NCBI RefSeq assembly: GCF_028583425.1 | Contig: NC_072800.1 | Span: forward strand, 90,038,501-90,102,500 | Reading direction: 5' to 3' | DNA: 64,000 nucleotides | DNA from: Eublepharis macularius | Lineage: Eukaryota > Chordata > Lepidosauria > Squamata > Eublepharidae | Part shown: positions 43,655 through 55,914 of the stretch, piece after piece | Numbering within the stretch: the first letter of the stretch is position 1 | Layout: every line of letters begins with the position of its first letter | Notes under the pieces: model-generated | Database searches by the model: none | Told to the model about the DNA's origin: nothing | Seen by the model: the letters and a program-made list of their open reading frames with translations, nothing else | Position numbers and translations under genes: made by a program

Positions 43655-43800
43655 AGCAGTTAGGATTGCCAGGCCCCTATACCCTCCCGGTGGGAGTAGG
43701 GGGGACTTGGCACATACCTCATATCTTGCACGTGCTTCTCTTCATGCATGTCCTCTCAGCACTTGTGTGATGATGTCACTACAGGATGATATGTAGTTTG
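43655..43800. repeat. fragment of the GATTGCCAGGYCCC repeat
   Basis: GGATTGCCAGGCCCCTATAC, TCCCGGTGGGAG and TGTGATGATGTCACTACAGG recur at 57295-57540. Confidence 0.5.
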
Positions 43801-43978
43801 GCCACATGCACAGAGATAAGTGATGCATCTTTATAGAAAGACTTCATGTATGTGTTCTAGCTCTGTGATTTTTCTAAGGTCAATCCGAACCCTGTAAGCA
43901 TATTCTGTATTGCGTTTGCAAAAGCATCTGAGATTACATCATCTTGCAATATTAAAACTTTTAGGAATTGCAACATAA

Positions 43979-44308
<330 letters not shown>

Positions 44309-44394
44309 TGAATTTTGGCTGGCCAGTACAGCCATCTTAAATGTGTGGCTCTCTGTTCCCTTCACTTTGGGCTTTGTAATTTTTTTAACTTCAT

Positions 44395-44620
44395 TTGTGG
44401 TCCATATTTCTCCCTAAGGGGGACCCAAAGTGGCTTACATCATTCTCCTGTCTTTTAGTTTATCCTCACAACAACCCGGTGAGGTAGATTATTCTGAGAG
44501 AGTATGATTGTCCCAAAGTCATCCAGTGAGCATCCATGGCAGAGTGGGAATTCGAACCTGGGACTCCCAGATCTCCTAGTTTGACACTTTTCGTGCTAGA
44601 CTGTGCTGGCTAACAGAGCA
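44395..44620 (-). repeat. tRNA-derived SINE, antisense
   Basis: TTACATCATTCTCCTG, TATCCTCACAACAACCCGG and AATTCGAACCTGGGAC (a B-box complement). Confidence 0.75.
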
Positions 44621-44622
44621 GT

Positions 44623-44870
44623 GTGTGAGCCATTGTGGTATAGTAATTAGGATCCGAGAGACTCAAGTTCGAATTCTCACTCGGCCAGGGAAGCACGCTG
44701 GGTGACCTCGGACCAGTCTCACGCACTCAGCCAAAAATGACCTCCCAGAATCGTTGCTGAGAGGGAAAAAATGGGGGAGTGAATTACGATGTGAGCTTCT
44801 TTGGGTTCCCATCGGGGATAAATGTGTGGTATAAATGAAGGAAATACATAAATAAATATACTATTTACGG
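44623..44870 (+). repeat. tRNA-derived SINE, second family
   Basis: GAGCCATTGTGGTATAGTAA, AGTTCGAATTCTCAC (B-box), then GGTATAAATGAAGG and a final ATAAATAAATA. Confidence 0.7.
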
Positions 44871-45200
44871 CTTTCAGCCTGTTACAGTTAGAAGCCTTTG
44901 TCTGATTTCAACTTGCATGTCTTTGGACGGAGCTGCACAATCGGTAAAACCGTGTGTTGCTGTTTTTGCTGTACCGTGTATCTTTTGTGACTGTAGGTGG
45001 GGGATTGTGTACTTGATTTTGCTCCCCACATTCCCTCTAGTATATTCCCTCTGCTCCCAGACATGGTTCTTTTCTAACACTGACTTCTTCCTGGCATTCT
45101 ATTCACATGCTTCCTCTCAATAGCGACCTGAATTGTTTCAGTCCAGCTGGTGCGGCAAGAAATGGGTCATGTTGATCGTCGAGTGGAACGTTCTTTCTGA

Positions 45201-45509
<309 letters not shown>

Positions 45510-45554
45510 TAAAAACTAATACAAGCTGAGAATTGGAGTAGATACATCACTATA

Positions 45555-46190
45555 ACATTATAGCGCTGTAGCAATATATCAATTGCAGTACCGAGAAAGA
45601 ACAACCAGTCCAAAGAGACCATATATTACACATAATCATATAGATTCTATTAGCAGTCAATGTACAATTTGAGAATCTAATCCACCAAACAAATAGTTAC
45701 AATATTTACGATTGATAACATTGTTTTTCCACAGGCACAGAACCTTCATAACCGTGAAGATGCTCATATGCGGTAAACGATGTTTTTAATGGCCGAGTTG
45801 CTCCCTCAGGGAAGCTTCTGGCGGGAGAATGGCAATGAGTATGCCGGCCTCGGTGGTACCCCGTTTCGCTGCACCTCACTTCTTCACCAGCCTTTATAGT
45901 ATGCAACGTGGATTTTCCATTTTTCCAAATCAGAGGTTAATGCACCATATTTAGCTTATGAGCATCTTCGTGGTTATGATGTTCTGTGCCTGTGGAAAAA
46001 CAACGTTATCAGTTGTAAATATTGTAACTATTTGTTTGGTGGATTCGATTCTCAAATTGTACATTGACTGCTAATAGAATATATATGATTATGTGTAATA
46101 TACGGTCTCTTTGGACTGGTTGCTCTTTCTCGGTACTGCAATTTGAAGACCATTCCCTCATTATATAGCCATTCTGAGCAATATATCAAT
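45555..46190. repeat. large inverted repeat (Penelope-like or foldback) in intron 4
   Basis: The left arm (CAATATATCAATTGCAGTAC to about 45780) and right arm (from about 45955 to GTACTGCAATT) are mirror images over about 200 bp. For example, CCACAGGCACAGAACCTTCA faces GTTCTGTGCCTGTGG. The centre (about 45780-45955) has, on the minus strand, GTGAAGAAGTGAG, then GCGAAACGGGGTACC, reminiscent of a decayed hammerhead-like segment. Confidence 0.7.
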
Positions 46191-46546
46191 TGCCAATTAA
46201 AAAAAAATTCCATTGGTGGCATCAGGTCGGGGGGGGGGGGGAGGATAGCAACCACGTTGGGCAGAGTCAAGAAACGAGATGGGGAAACTTGTGTTTGGAT
46301 ATTCCATTGTCACTGGATGTTTGTGCACGCACAGAAGCAACAACAGATACACAAAGAATTGTTTCTGTTTGGAAGCAACCCACCTTCCATCCTCTTTCCG
46401 TTCCTGTCTACCACCACCTGAGAAGCAGATAATACCCAAACTAACCATAGTTAACAGAGTGCAAGTTCAGGCAATCAAATATGGCAGGCTGAATTAAATC
46501 ACGGTTGTGTGTTATGTCTGAACTGACTTGCAGGTTTGCTGACAAC

Positions 46547-46753
46547 CAGGGCTTTTTTTCTGGGAAAAGAGGTGGCGGAACTCAGTGGATTGCCCTTGGA
46601 GAAAATGGTCACATTTTCACCGCTTGGCGGCACAGACGGCAATTTAAATTCCCCTCTGTCTGGAGATCAGGGGGCGGGGCCACCAGCCATGTGACCATTT
46701 TCAAGAGGTTCTGGAACTCCGTTCTCCCGCATTCCCACTGAAAAAAAGCCCTG
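46547..46753. mobile_element. hAT-type MITE, CAGGGCTTTTTTT family, perfect TSD
   Basis: CTGACAAC flanks both sides (46539-46546 and 46754-46761). Ends CAGGGCTTTTTTTCTGGG and CACTGAAAAAAAGCCCTG. Confidence 0.9.
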
Positions 46754-47081
46754 CTGACAACGTATACTTTGGAGTACAAATGGGACAATTGGGAGTTTTG
46801 TTGAGTTTTGTGAGGGGAGGTGGCACCAAAATTAGCAGCAGAAAGTTATATCGTGGGGGGGGGGCGGGTTGTGGGGTTTTATGCTCCTTCATTGGCCAGC
46901 CAGAAAAGAGATGGCTGGACGGCAGATTGCTATTCTGAAAGACCCCAAAGCTTCTCAAGAGATACTTCCCCGCCGTTGCGTTGCTGGCTGCCAATGATAA
47001 GCAAGCTGGTAACATGGTGAGGGTTTGTCATCAGCTAGGCACCACATGGCAACCTGGCATAGCAGCTGGAGTTTTGGGAAG

Positions 47082-47555
47082 AAACAAAAACATGTGCCAT
47101 GAATAACTAACTATACAAGCGCTTCCTAACCTGTACTATGCAATAAATAATGAATGATGGTATGTCAAAAATACTAAAAATTTTTTTAGTATTTTTCAGT
47201 GCAAAATAAGGAATTCATAAAGTGCTATAGCATTCAAAAGTGCAAAGTACATTTCCAGTTCAAACAGTTACAGAGGCTCCCAAACCCATAACAAGTTGTT
47301 ATATATACATACAGCTCCATTGTTATCAACTGTGGATTTAAAGGAACTTGTTATGAGATTGGGAGCCTCTGTAACTGTTTGAACTGGAAATGTACTTTGC
47401 ACTTTTGGACACTATAGCACTTTATGAATTCCTTATTTTGCACTGAAAAATACTTTAATAATCTATTTTTGACATATTGTCGTTCATTATTTATTGCATA
47501 ATACAGGTTAGGAAGTGCTTGTATAGTTAGTTATTCATGGCACATGTTTTTGTTT
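47082..47555. repeat. large inverted repeat in intron 4, arms about 215 bp
   Basis: AAACAAAAACATGTGCCATG at 47082 is mirrored by CATGGCACATGTTTTTGTTT ending at 47555. ACAGTTACAGAGGCTCCCAA is mirrored by TTGGGAGCCTCTGTAACTGT. The loop is about 45 bp (47300-47345). Class unknown. Confidence 0.75.
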
Positions 47556-48003
47556 CATATTTTCCCTTGATTCTCTCTTTGTCTTTACTCTTTGTGAGAG
47601 CTATGGCACAATGTGTGAGGAATTTTGGGAAGGACAAGGAAAGAGAAACAGCCCTGGTTTGTTGACACAACCCAGGATTCACTGACTTCCTGTGGATCAG
47701 AATCTCCTTTTGCTAACCACCCACATACTAACCACAGCTCAAATAAGACCATAGTTTTGTGTCATATCTGAACCAACCCAAAGAGTGACTAACCCACGGT
47801 CATCTAGAGAGCTTCATAGCCAAGTGGAGATTGGAACCTGAGTCGTCTCCAGTCCTCATACAACATGGACACAGTTGTGTGTAGAAGTGTGTCCCTTGCC
47901 AGGCTGTATTCTATGTATATTACTTTATTTAAAACATTCATACCCTTCTGATATCGCTCTGAAAAAGATATAGTCCAGTACTCAACTGCACTCCACTTGT
48001 AAC

Positions 48004-48289
48004 TAGGAGGTGTGCACCCGAACCCTCCTCCCTCTCCCATTGGGGGGAAAAATGGTGGGGCGGGAAGTTTGAATGCAAGCATCATTTTTCTTGATGTTTG
48101 CAATGCAAACAGCTAGAAAAATGCTGCAGGCATGGCTGCTGCCACTTTGCCCAAAGCTTCCCGAAGCTATACAAATTGCTTCGGAAAGCTTTGCTTTGGG
48201 ATTCCCAAATCAGCTCAGCAATGCTGGGGCTGATTCAGGAATCCCAAATCTTTACCAATCAGGCCCGATTCGGGTTAAAAACATCCCTA
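48004..48289. mobile_element. hAT-type MITE, TAG(G)GATG...TTAAAAACATCCCTA type
   Basis: Starts TAGGAGGTGTGCACCCGAAC and ends CGGGTTAAAAACATCCCTA. Flanks CTTGTAAC and CTCATAAC agree at 6 of 8. The internal GAAGCTATACAAATTGCTTC is a short palindrome. Confidence 0.6.
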
Positions 48290-48509
48290 CTCATAACCAC
48301 TAGAAGCAGCCTATGATGAGTACTATAATAAGACCTGTCTATGAATCAAGTTTGATTATTAAAATCTCTTGTTATTTAACTGCATTTGTGCTGCACTCCA
48401 TCTACCATTAATGGCCAGCCATTAAGGGTTAACATCCAGAAGAGGGGCTCTTGTGAACCAGGGTTGCATTCCTGATTGCTGTTGGCAGGGCTGCCAAGAG
48501 GGGTGACAT

Positions 48510-48733
48510 TTCATAATAATAATAATAACAATAACACCATTCGATGTATATACCATCCTTCAGGACAACTTAATGCCATACTCAGAGCGGTTTACAAAGT
48601 ATATTATTATCCAAGAAGCTGTGACTGACCCAAGGTCACCCAGCTGGCTTCAAGCGGAGGAGTGGGAAATCAAACCTGGTTCTCCAGATTAGAGTCCTGC
48701 CGCTCTTAACAGCTACACCAAACTGGAGCAGTG
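48510..48733 (-). repeat. tRNA-derived SINE, antisense
   Basis: AATAATAATAACAATAACAC tail, CAGGACAACTTAATGCC, then GGTTCTCCAGATTAGAGTCC and ACAGCTACACCAAACTGG. Confidence 0.8.
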
Positions 48734-48857
48734 GAGTCCTGGTCAACCAAGCTAAATAGATTGCATGATTTGGTTTTGTACAATGCTTGAATTAAATCAG
48801 AGTGGTTTGAAGGGTAGTTGATATCACGGTCGAGGGGGGCTGTGTTAGCTCTCGGGA

Positions 48858-49064
48858 GCCAACTCAGGATTTAGAAATTCCTGGACATTTTGGGGTGGAG
48901 TCTGCAGAGGGCAGGGTATGAGGAGGGGTCTTAGTGGGCTGTAACGCCATAAGAGTTCACCCTCCAAAGCAGCCATTTTCTTCCAGGGAACTGATCTCTG
49001 TCCTCTGGAGATCACTTGAGATTCTGGGATATTTGAAGGCCCCACCTGGAGATTGGCAACGCTA
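48858..49064. mobile_element. hAT-type MITE, TAGGGTTGCCA family
   Basis: CTCGGGAGCCAACTCAGG to GGAGATTGGCAACGCTA; it lies 38 bp before ZBTB47 exon 5. Confidence 0.65.
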
Positions 49065-49102
49065 TAATAAGGGCTTTATACCTTTCTCTTCCGTCTTTCC
49101 AG

Positions 49103-49247
49103 AACTGTAATGAACGGTTCCAGTACAAGTATCAGCTCCGATCTCACATGAGTATCCACATCGGCCACAAGCAGTTCATGTGCCAGTGGTGCGGGAAGGA
49201 CTTCAACATGAAGCAGTACTTCGATGAACATATGAAAACCCATACTG
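49103..49247 (+). CDS. ZBTB47: ZBTB47 exon 5: zinc fingers 6-7
   Basis: Acceptor GTCTTTCCAG, donor CTG|GTAAGG, 145 bp, residues 573-620 plus one base. Finger 6 uses C571 (exon 4), C574, H587, H591. Finger 7 uses C599, C602, H615, H619 ([20 protein letters not shown]). Phase matches exon 6 to give HTGEKPY. Confidence 0.96.
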
Positions 49248-49659
49248 GTAAGGGCCTTCTGGAGGATTCCGCCTTCTCTGCCACACACCGGACAGCCTAA
49301 TTTATTTACCTGCTTACTTTATTTATGGCCCACCCTTCTCACCGAATCTTAAACCTGTGTTTGAACTGAGTTTGCACTTTAAAAAAAAAAGGTACCAGCT
49401 AAATGCTTAAACAAAAAAAGGCAGCCTGTGTTTAAAAAAAAAAATAAAACGGCAGGCATATTGTCTAGTTATACGTTCAGTTCTGAACTGCTTTTCCTCT
49501 AAGAAGTTTAGAGTAGCATAAACAACTGCCCCCATTTTATCTCCACAATGGCCCTGTGAGGTAGGCCAGTCTGAGACAGCATGACTTTCCCAAGTGCGCT
49601 TTCTCATCCACTGAGCCTCAAGCCAGTGTATACCTGAACTTTGGTCTTCTAGTTCCTGG

Positions 49660-50470
49660 TCTAGAAGAGAGCAAGAGTCCAGTAGCACCTGTAAGACTAA
49701 CAAAATTTGTGGTAGGGTAGGAGCTTTCATGAGTAGACATGGCCACGAACAGCATTACGAATGCAAAAAAGCCCACAAACAGCCTGTATGTCTGTTCACA
49801 AACAAGCTGTTTGTGAGGCCCCATTCTAAACGAACAGGTGGTCATTGCAAGCCTCGTTCGTTGCTGTTCGTCAAGCCAGACAGTCTGGCACTTGCAATCA
49901 ATTCCCTTGGCAACTCAGGCAGGGATTGTCTGAACTCTGTCTGAACTCCTGCTGTTGCCCTGGAAACCCCAATCTAAGCCCAGTTTAGCTGGATAGGTGG
50001 TCTTCCTTTCAAGTGTGGAGCTCCAAATTTGTTACAAGGGAGCAAAGACCGGTGGGGCGGGGGGCTCCCAGCTCTGGCTTTCAGGGAGAGACAGCTGCTG
50101 TTAGAGAGACGGGGTGAGTGCATCGGAGCTTGAATTTTCTTTGTATGTGGTGGGATAGGAATCTACCCTTTCAAGTTCCAGGGCTGCTGCCAGGCTCTGG
50201 GGCCAAGGTGTTATTTATTATTGGTACCTTTCCTGCTGCCTGCTCAGGTAAGGTTTCTTGGAGTGGTGCGGTAGGGATCTTGATGGGTAGAGGAGAGCCT
50301 GCTGGCCCCCATGAACAACGAACAACAAACATGTTCGTAACAGGATCATGTTCTTCAATGTTTGTTGTTCGTGGATGGCAACAAACAATGAACACCGTGT
50401 TTGTTTGTTTTTCTGTTCATGCCCATGTATATTCGTGAGTCACAGCATCTAATGTTCTGATGTTACAGTT
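49660..50470. repeat. Penelope-like family A piece split by a hAT-type element
   Basis: Antisense family A: GAGCAAGAGTCCAGTAGCAC to GGAGCTTTCATGAG, resuming after the insertion with TTCGTGAGTCACAGC, the stem II region of the hammerhead-like motif. Confidence 0.65.
49734..50431. mobile_element. 698-bp non-autonomous hAT-type element, 8-bp TSD
   Basis: Starts TAGACATGGCCACGAACAGC and ends CTGTTCATGCCCATGTATA. Flanks TTCATGAG and TTCGTGAG match at 7 of 8. The ends contain many ACGAACA/TGTTCGT copies in both directions, typical of hAT subterminal repeats. The longest internal frames are about 100 codons and not transposase-like. Confidence 0.8.
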
Positions 50471-50633
50471 CTCTGCAGTCTAGGGGCTGTGGGACTCAGC
50501 TTCTCTTGTTTTCATATATAATTATATCTATGCTATAAATAGTTTTCCTTTAATGCAAAGTCTGTGCAGCCTGGAAATAGCACGCCAGCTACTGCGTCAG
50601 TCCCTCTAACCAATCTCACCACTTCCCTGCCAG

Positions 50634-51040
50634 GTGAAAAGCCATACATCTGTGAGATCTGCGGGAAGAGCTTCACCAGCCGCCCTAACATGAAGCGGCA
50701 CCGTCGGACGCACACAGGAGAGAAGCCGTACCCTTGTGATGTTTGCGGCCAGCGCTTCCGGTTCTCCAACATGCTCAAGGCCCACAAGGAGAAGTGTTTC
50801 CGGGTCAGCAACTCGGTGGCCTCGGATCCAAACAACCACAGCGACCCGAACTCCACCAGCTTCTCTGCTTCCCAGAGCACCAACCCGACTCATCTGACCA
50901 CCAGTAGCCCCCTTCACTCCACGCCACACTCCCATGCGCTCCCTTTGCCACTCGTGCATACTCAGAGCATCCCGCCTGCTCCTCATTTACCACCCCCACC
51001 TCCTCTCTTCCCAGCGAGTAGAGTGAACTTAAACCACTAG
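50634..51040 (+). CDS. ZBTB47: ZBTB47 exon 6: zinc fingers 8-9, proline-rich C terminus
   Basis: Acceptor CTTCCCTGCCAG; 407 bp completing G621 and coding 622-755 plus stop TAG (51038-51040). Finger 8 uses C627, C630, H643, H647. Finger 9 uses C655, C658, H671, C675, a C2HC form. A Ser/Thr/His-rich stretch and [14 protein letters not shown] follow, as in the human tail. The total of 755 residues is close to the human protein as I recall it (747). Confidence 0.96.
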
Positions 51041-53415
51041 GCCCTGGCCTTCTATTGGGCATGTGCAGCGACGGTTACGCAATTCGGAAAATGCCTAGCA
51101 GGTGTCTCAGTCATAAACGTTGTTGGAGGTTGGGGAGACGATGGAGTTGGGTTTCGATTGCCAACGGGCTTTGCCTTTGGTCTGCAGCGTTGAAGGACTC
51201 TGTGGTTCTAGTCCTGAGCCAGCACACCGTCTTCGCTTCCCACTGTGTATAATCTGAAGGAAACCGCCTATTTTGTTTGCAGTTGGAAGGGTGTAGACCA
51301 AATACCGCTCGCTCTGGAGATCTAGGGATGTTCCAGGGAAGATTTTGCCCAATGGCAATGATGCCAACAAGAATTTACCCCTCTCTCTACCAACACATAA
51401 CCTGTGGCATAGTGAGGAATGAGTGCTTATGTGTCTGCCTTGAAACAGTTCATAAGAACTGTTGTTTTCTTTTTTGGGTGGAAATGGGTTGACGCACAAG
51501 TCTATTTGCATGAAGCAGAGTATGAAAAAATGTCAGGGGATGGTGAAGCTGTGATTGGCGAAGTGTCTAGTGGATGAGTTCTCCACTAGAGCTTCTCATC
51601 TCCTTGCTTTTCCCATCTCAATGTCACCAGTCACTGGGTGGGATTTCTGGCTCTGTTATGAGTGGGCGCTTCCATCTTGCGGAGGTGAGGTTTAAAATGT
51701 TTGATATAGGAAAGGGCACCAGAGAAGCACTTCTGGCCTCCTCTTGGTCCCCTACTTGCCTTTTCATATATGAAACCCACAAATCCAAGTCTGATGGTCA
51801 TTCCAGGCTTTTGGGATGGTTCTCCAGAACATCTAGTGTCATTTTTCTGTGCTTGGTCTACATCCTTCTTGGGCCCTAAGTCTGGAGACGTCGTTCTTCA
51901 GTGGACTACTGCTCTACAAAGCAAGCTGATATACAAATCCTAAGTTCTCCTCCATTCAACGCTATTGAGCTTGGGAAGAAAATCTGGCCTTTTTGTAATA
52001 TTAAGAATTTATTATTTTAACCTTTTTTTGCACTTTATTAATCTATTGTAACAATAACTCTTCCTTGATAGGATAATTGCAAGTTATTCCATGCGCTCTT
52101 GCTGGTTAATGAAACTTCCCGGCGCAATGTCAGTCCCTCAGTGTGCTGTGGCCATGCGAGCTCCATTCATTGCCAAGACACCTGTACAGGGTACCTGTGC
52201 TTAACCCTCTTGAAATGGATGAAGCTTCTGCACTAGCGGTGCATTGATGGCTTGGCCCCCATCACCTTGCTGAACCTGTTTGCACAAAGTCCATGAGCAA
52301 CCTCAGAGTTGTATTGGATGTCTTCTTTTGAGGTTCTTCGTTCCTGCCCTCCCCACGTCCAAAACCTGGAGAAATCTTTTCAGCTAGGAAGTCCAGACTG
52401 CTTTGCCTCTCTGTATATGTTTTTGTGTATCTGTACTAAAGCAGGGCTGGCCCCTGGAACAACAGCCATAACATGTGAACGAACACAAAAGGTGCAAAAA
52501 GGAGGTTGTGGCTTGGAAAAAGTCAAGATGGTGCAATAATTGCTAAGAGCCAGGATGCTGAGACGCAAGCCGCAGTATGAATGCTTGGGGAGGAAGCGTT
52601 GATATGTTTAATTCTCTGGACTGGACGCTTCTCAGTAAGGACCTGACCGGACAAACTCTTCAAGAGACTACAGTGAAGAGGTTAATGTCGAGGAAGAGGG
52701 CAGCACACATCCTGTCCCGACATTTCGGTAGCATGTAACGGTTTGGAAGAAAAAGGGGAGGAGAAAAAACACAGCTCTTCATATGACTCAAATGGATTTT
52801 CTTAATGCCCAATGATGGGTGGTGCGTTACTTCTCTGGTGGTTGGCATCTATTGCCCAGCTATGCCAAGAAGGAAGTGAGAAGCGAGTATCGGTGACTTT
52901 CTTTTAGCGTGAACGAAAATTGCAATGAAGCACTTTATTCTGTATAGATTGGGGGTGGTTGGAGCAGATGCAGGCGGGAGGACCGTTGTCCTTATCCATT
53001 TTCTTTCAGCAGCCTCTTCAGAAATATCCTAGGAAATATATTACAACTTTTGTTTTAACCATCACTTATAATATGCATATGTTTTATTCCTAATGTGAGA
53101 GGGAAGAAGTACATCATCACTGATTGAGGCAAACTTTGCATTTCTCTGCTGCATCCTGAAATCAAGAGGAAACTATTGGCGTCCAGGTGTGCAGGGGCAT
53201 TTCTTTGAGTAGGGAATGCCCGTTTTTCTCCCTTCCTCTGAGGTTGGCACTACACATTCCATGGCAAAATATGGGGCTCCCAACTTATCTTTGCTGTGTA
53301 ACGATAATATGAGGCAGAGGGGGGATATGTTCAGGTGAGAATTTGCAGGCCTTCTTGCTTCTCATTCTCCCCCCTTCTGATTTTTTGTCCTTAGCCAGCC
53401 TGAATCGGGAATAAA
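51041..53415 (+). other. ZBTB47: probable ZBTB47 3' UTR
   Basis: No SINE, MITE or LINE is recognisable from the stop codon to about 53990, in contrast to the rest of the window. The AATAAA at 53410-53415 is a candidate poly(A) signal, and an ATTAAA near 53894 is an alternative. The end is not firmly placed. Confidence 0.45.
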
Positions 53416-53990
53416 CCCAATTGTAGTGGTGAAGAGCAGTCTGAGGAGAAGAAGCAGTAGGAGGGGGAGAGAGAACTCCTCTCTTGCCCACTCATTCTCT
53501 CCCCCCTTCCCCCCCCCTAAAAATCCTGTCCCATCATATTACCAGTAACTGGGCAATATGTCTGCTGAGAGAATACACAATTCCATCTGCAAAGGCAGCA
53601 CTGGTATTTTTCCTGGGAGCTTCCAAAAAGTTGTGTCAAAAGGTTGTGAAATGCAGGGAGAGCCTTGGTGTGGTGCGGCCTTTCAGGGATATTCCAGGCC
53701 CTTTACTGAAATTACCATTTTCATTTTATTTATAACAAAGAAAACATGGAGCCTTTTTTGCTTGCAGAGATTTAAGGCAAACTGTAGAGACAGCATTCTA
53801 CCCAATGGGACCATTAAAGGAAACCATGCTCTCAAGTAGCGTTACTTGGCATTTTTTTTTTAAAAAGGATTAATTACTCAATAACTTTAAAACACATTAA
53901 ACTGTTGAGCGAGAGGTGTGATCCCACAGCCCAACTTTAGAACATGACCCAGTGTGAACTTTGTGGCTGCCTGTAGGAAATTGGTAAACT

Positions 53991-54315
53991 CGGGGCTTTT
54001 TTTCTGGGAAAAGAGGTGGTAGAACTCAGTGGTGGAACTCAGGACCGCACAATGATGTCACTTTGGGTCGGCTGGAACAAGGGGGGAGTTTTTAAAAGTT
54101 TAAATCGCCCTTGGTGAAGATGGTCCCATGGCTGGTGACCCCACCCCCTGATCTCCAGACAGAGGGGAGTTTAGATTGCCCTCTGCACCGCTGCATGGAG
54201 GGCAATCTAAACTCCCCTCTGTCTGAAGATCAGGGGGTGGGGCCACCGACCATGCGACTATTTTCAAGAGGTGCCGGAACTCCATTCCACTGTGTTCCTG
54301 CTGAAAAAAGCCCTG
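53991..54315. mobile_element. hAT-type MITE, CAGGGCTTTTTTT family, perfect TSD
   Basis: GGTAAACT on both sides (53983-53990 and 54316-54323). Ends CGGGGCTTTTTTTCTGGG and GCTGAAAAAAGCCCTG. The centre is itself palindromic (GAGGGGAGTTTAGATTGCCC and its complement). Confidence 0.9.
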
Positions 54316-54655
54316 GGTAAACTGCTGTGGATCCAAATTTCTCAAGAGCTGGCATTGCATAGCGAATAAGATGGGAGGTCTCTGATTTGAAACTCACTTC
54401 TTCCATAAACTCACTCAGAGTTTATGGCAAGCCACAGCTTTCTGCCTTGCTCATCTGCAAGATGTAGATATACAACACTATCCTAAACAGGATTACACCC
54501 TTCAACAAACTTTTAAGAATGCAACTCTGCTTAGCATTGTGTTGATGGGCCTACTTCACAGGGATGTTGTAAAGGGTATGCGAAGGACTTTGAACACAGA
54601 GAGTGTTCTATAAATGCTATTATTAAATATGGAAGCAACTCTCTTGGCTTTTTCC

Positions 54656-54997
54656 TGACTTTGCAGCAAGTCAGATGGGCAGCCAAAAAGATGCATAAGT
54701 GGGCACTAGATCAAATCGAGCCTGAATTCTCCCTAGAAGCTAAAATGGCAAAACTGAGGCTATCACACTTTGGTCACATCACAAGAAGACAAGATTCTCT
54801 GGAAAAGTCAATAATGCTAGGAAAAGTGGAAGGCAGTAGGAAAAGAGGAAGACCTAAAATGAGATGGCTGGACTCAATCAAAGAAGCCATGTCCTCCAGT
54901 TTGCAGGATCTGAGCAAGTCTGTTAATGATAGGATTTTCTGGAGGTCTTTTATTCACAAGGTTGCCATAGGTTGGAGGCGACTTGATGGCACATAAC
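54656..54997 (+). repeat. BovB/RTE LINE, end of ORF2
   Basis: An open frame of 111 codons reads LSHFGHITRRQDSLEKSIML, GSRKRGRPKMRWLDSIKEAM and GWRRLDGT. This is the C-terminal region of BovB/RTE reverse-transcriptase proteins. The 3' end GGCGACTTGATGGCACATAA is the tail that 5S-Sauria SINEs share. The copy is 5'-truncated but still open in frame, so fairly young. Confidence 0.9.
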
Positions 54998-55794
54998 AAA
55001 CACAGATGGGTTGGTTGTCAATGGTATAGTCACTGGCAATCTTATGGTGGGTTTCTTTGGAAGCTATTGGATGAACTTGCAAGAGGAACAAGAAATGTGG
55101 AAAAAATGGGGGGAAGGAGCTTCAGGGACCTAAACTGCATCCTTGGTGTTGCAAAGCACTGGTATAGTAATCCACAACCCAAATCTTCAGCTATAAATGG
55201 AGTTCATGTTTCTGAACTGATACATGTTTACTCGACAGTTGACTAAATATATTTATGCATCTCTGTTGGCCCGTGAGAAAGGACAGCATTCATAGAATTT
55301 GACCTATTTCCCCCACATTTTTGGGGAAGCGAAACCTTCTGTATTGCATTTTTAAGAAAAATTACCTCTTTAGAGAGGAGGACTTGAATCTTGCAAGATT
55401 CCTAAATTTGCTTTGTCACTTTTCTGTGGGAGTTGCAGGTTACTTGAGACCAACATCTTAAGAGCCCAACGTATGGAAGGACGTATGTCAGAGATGTGTT
55501 GTATGCCGGTTATTTGGGGCAGACAGGTTTGACTGCATGACTTGTTCTGTTTACAGTTCTAGGATTCCATGCCTTAAGAGGTGGAACATTTTGTTAGATC
55601 ATAAATAGGAATCACAGAAGGAAATCTAAAATATGAGCAAATTCCCCTTCATGGGAGGGATTTGTTTTTACATTTTTCGGTGTTAATATGATATACTGGA
55701 GGGTAGGCTCAATGGCTTTGTCCAGGACTCTGCTCTTGTACACAATGCAGAATGTAGGTGCAGAGACACAAAAATCTCAAGCTTTAACATATAC
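54998..55794. other. unassigned intergenic sequence
   Basis: No coding frame or repeat recognised. Confidence 0.4.
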
Positions 55795-55914
55795 ACATGC
55801 ACAGAGCAGGGGGTACTGGGGGTGTGGTGGGAGGTCGTCGTGAATTTCCTGCATTGTGCATGGGGTTGGATAAGATGACCCTGGCGGTCCCTTCTAACTC
55901 TATGATTCTAAGTT
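55795..55914 (+). repeat. CR1 3' terminus
   Basis: CGTGAATTTCCTGCATTGTG, GGGGTTGGATAAGATGACCC and TAACTCTATGATTCTAAG. Confidence 0.8.
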
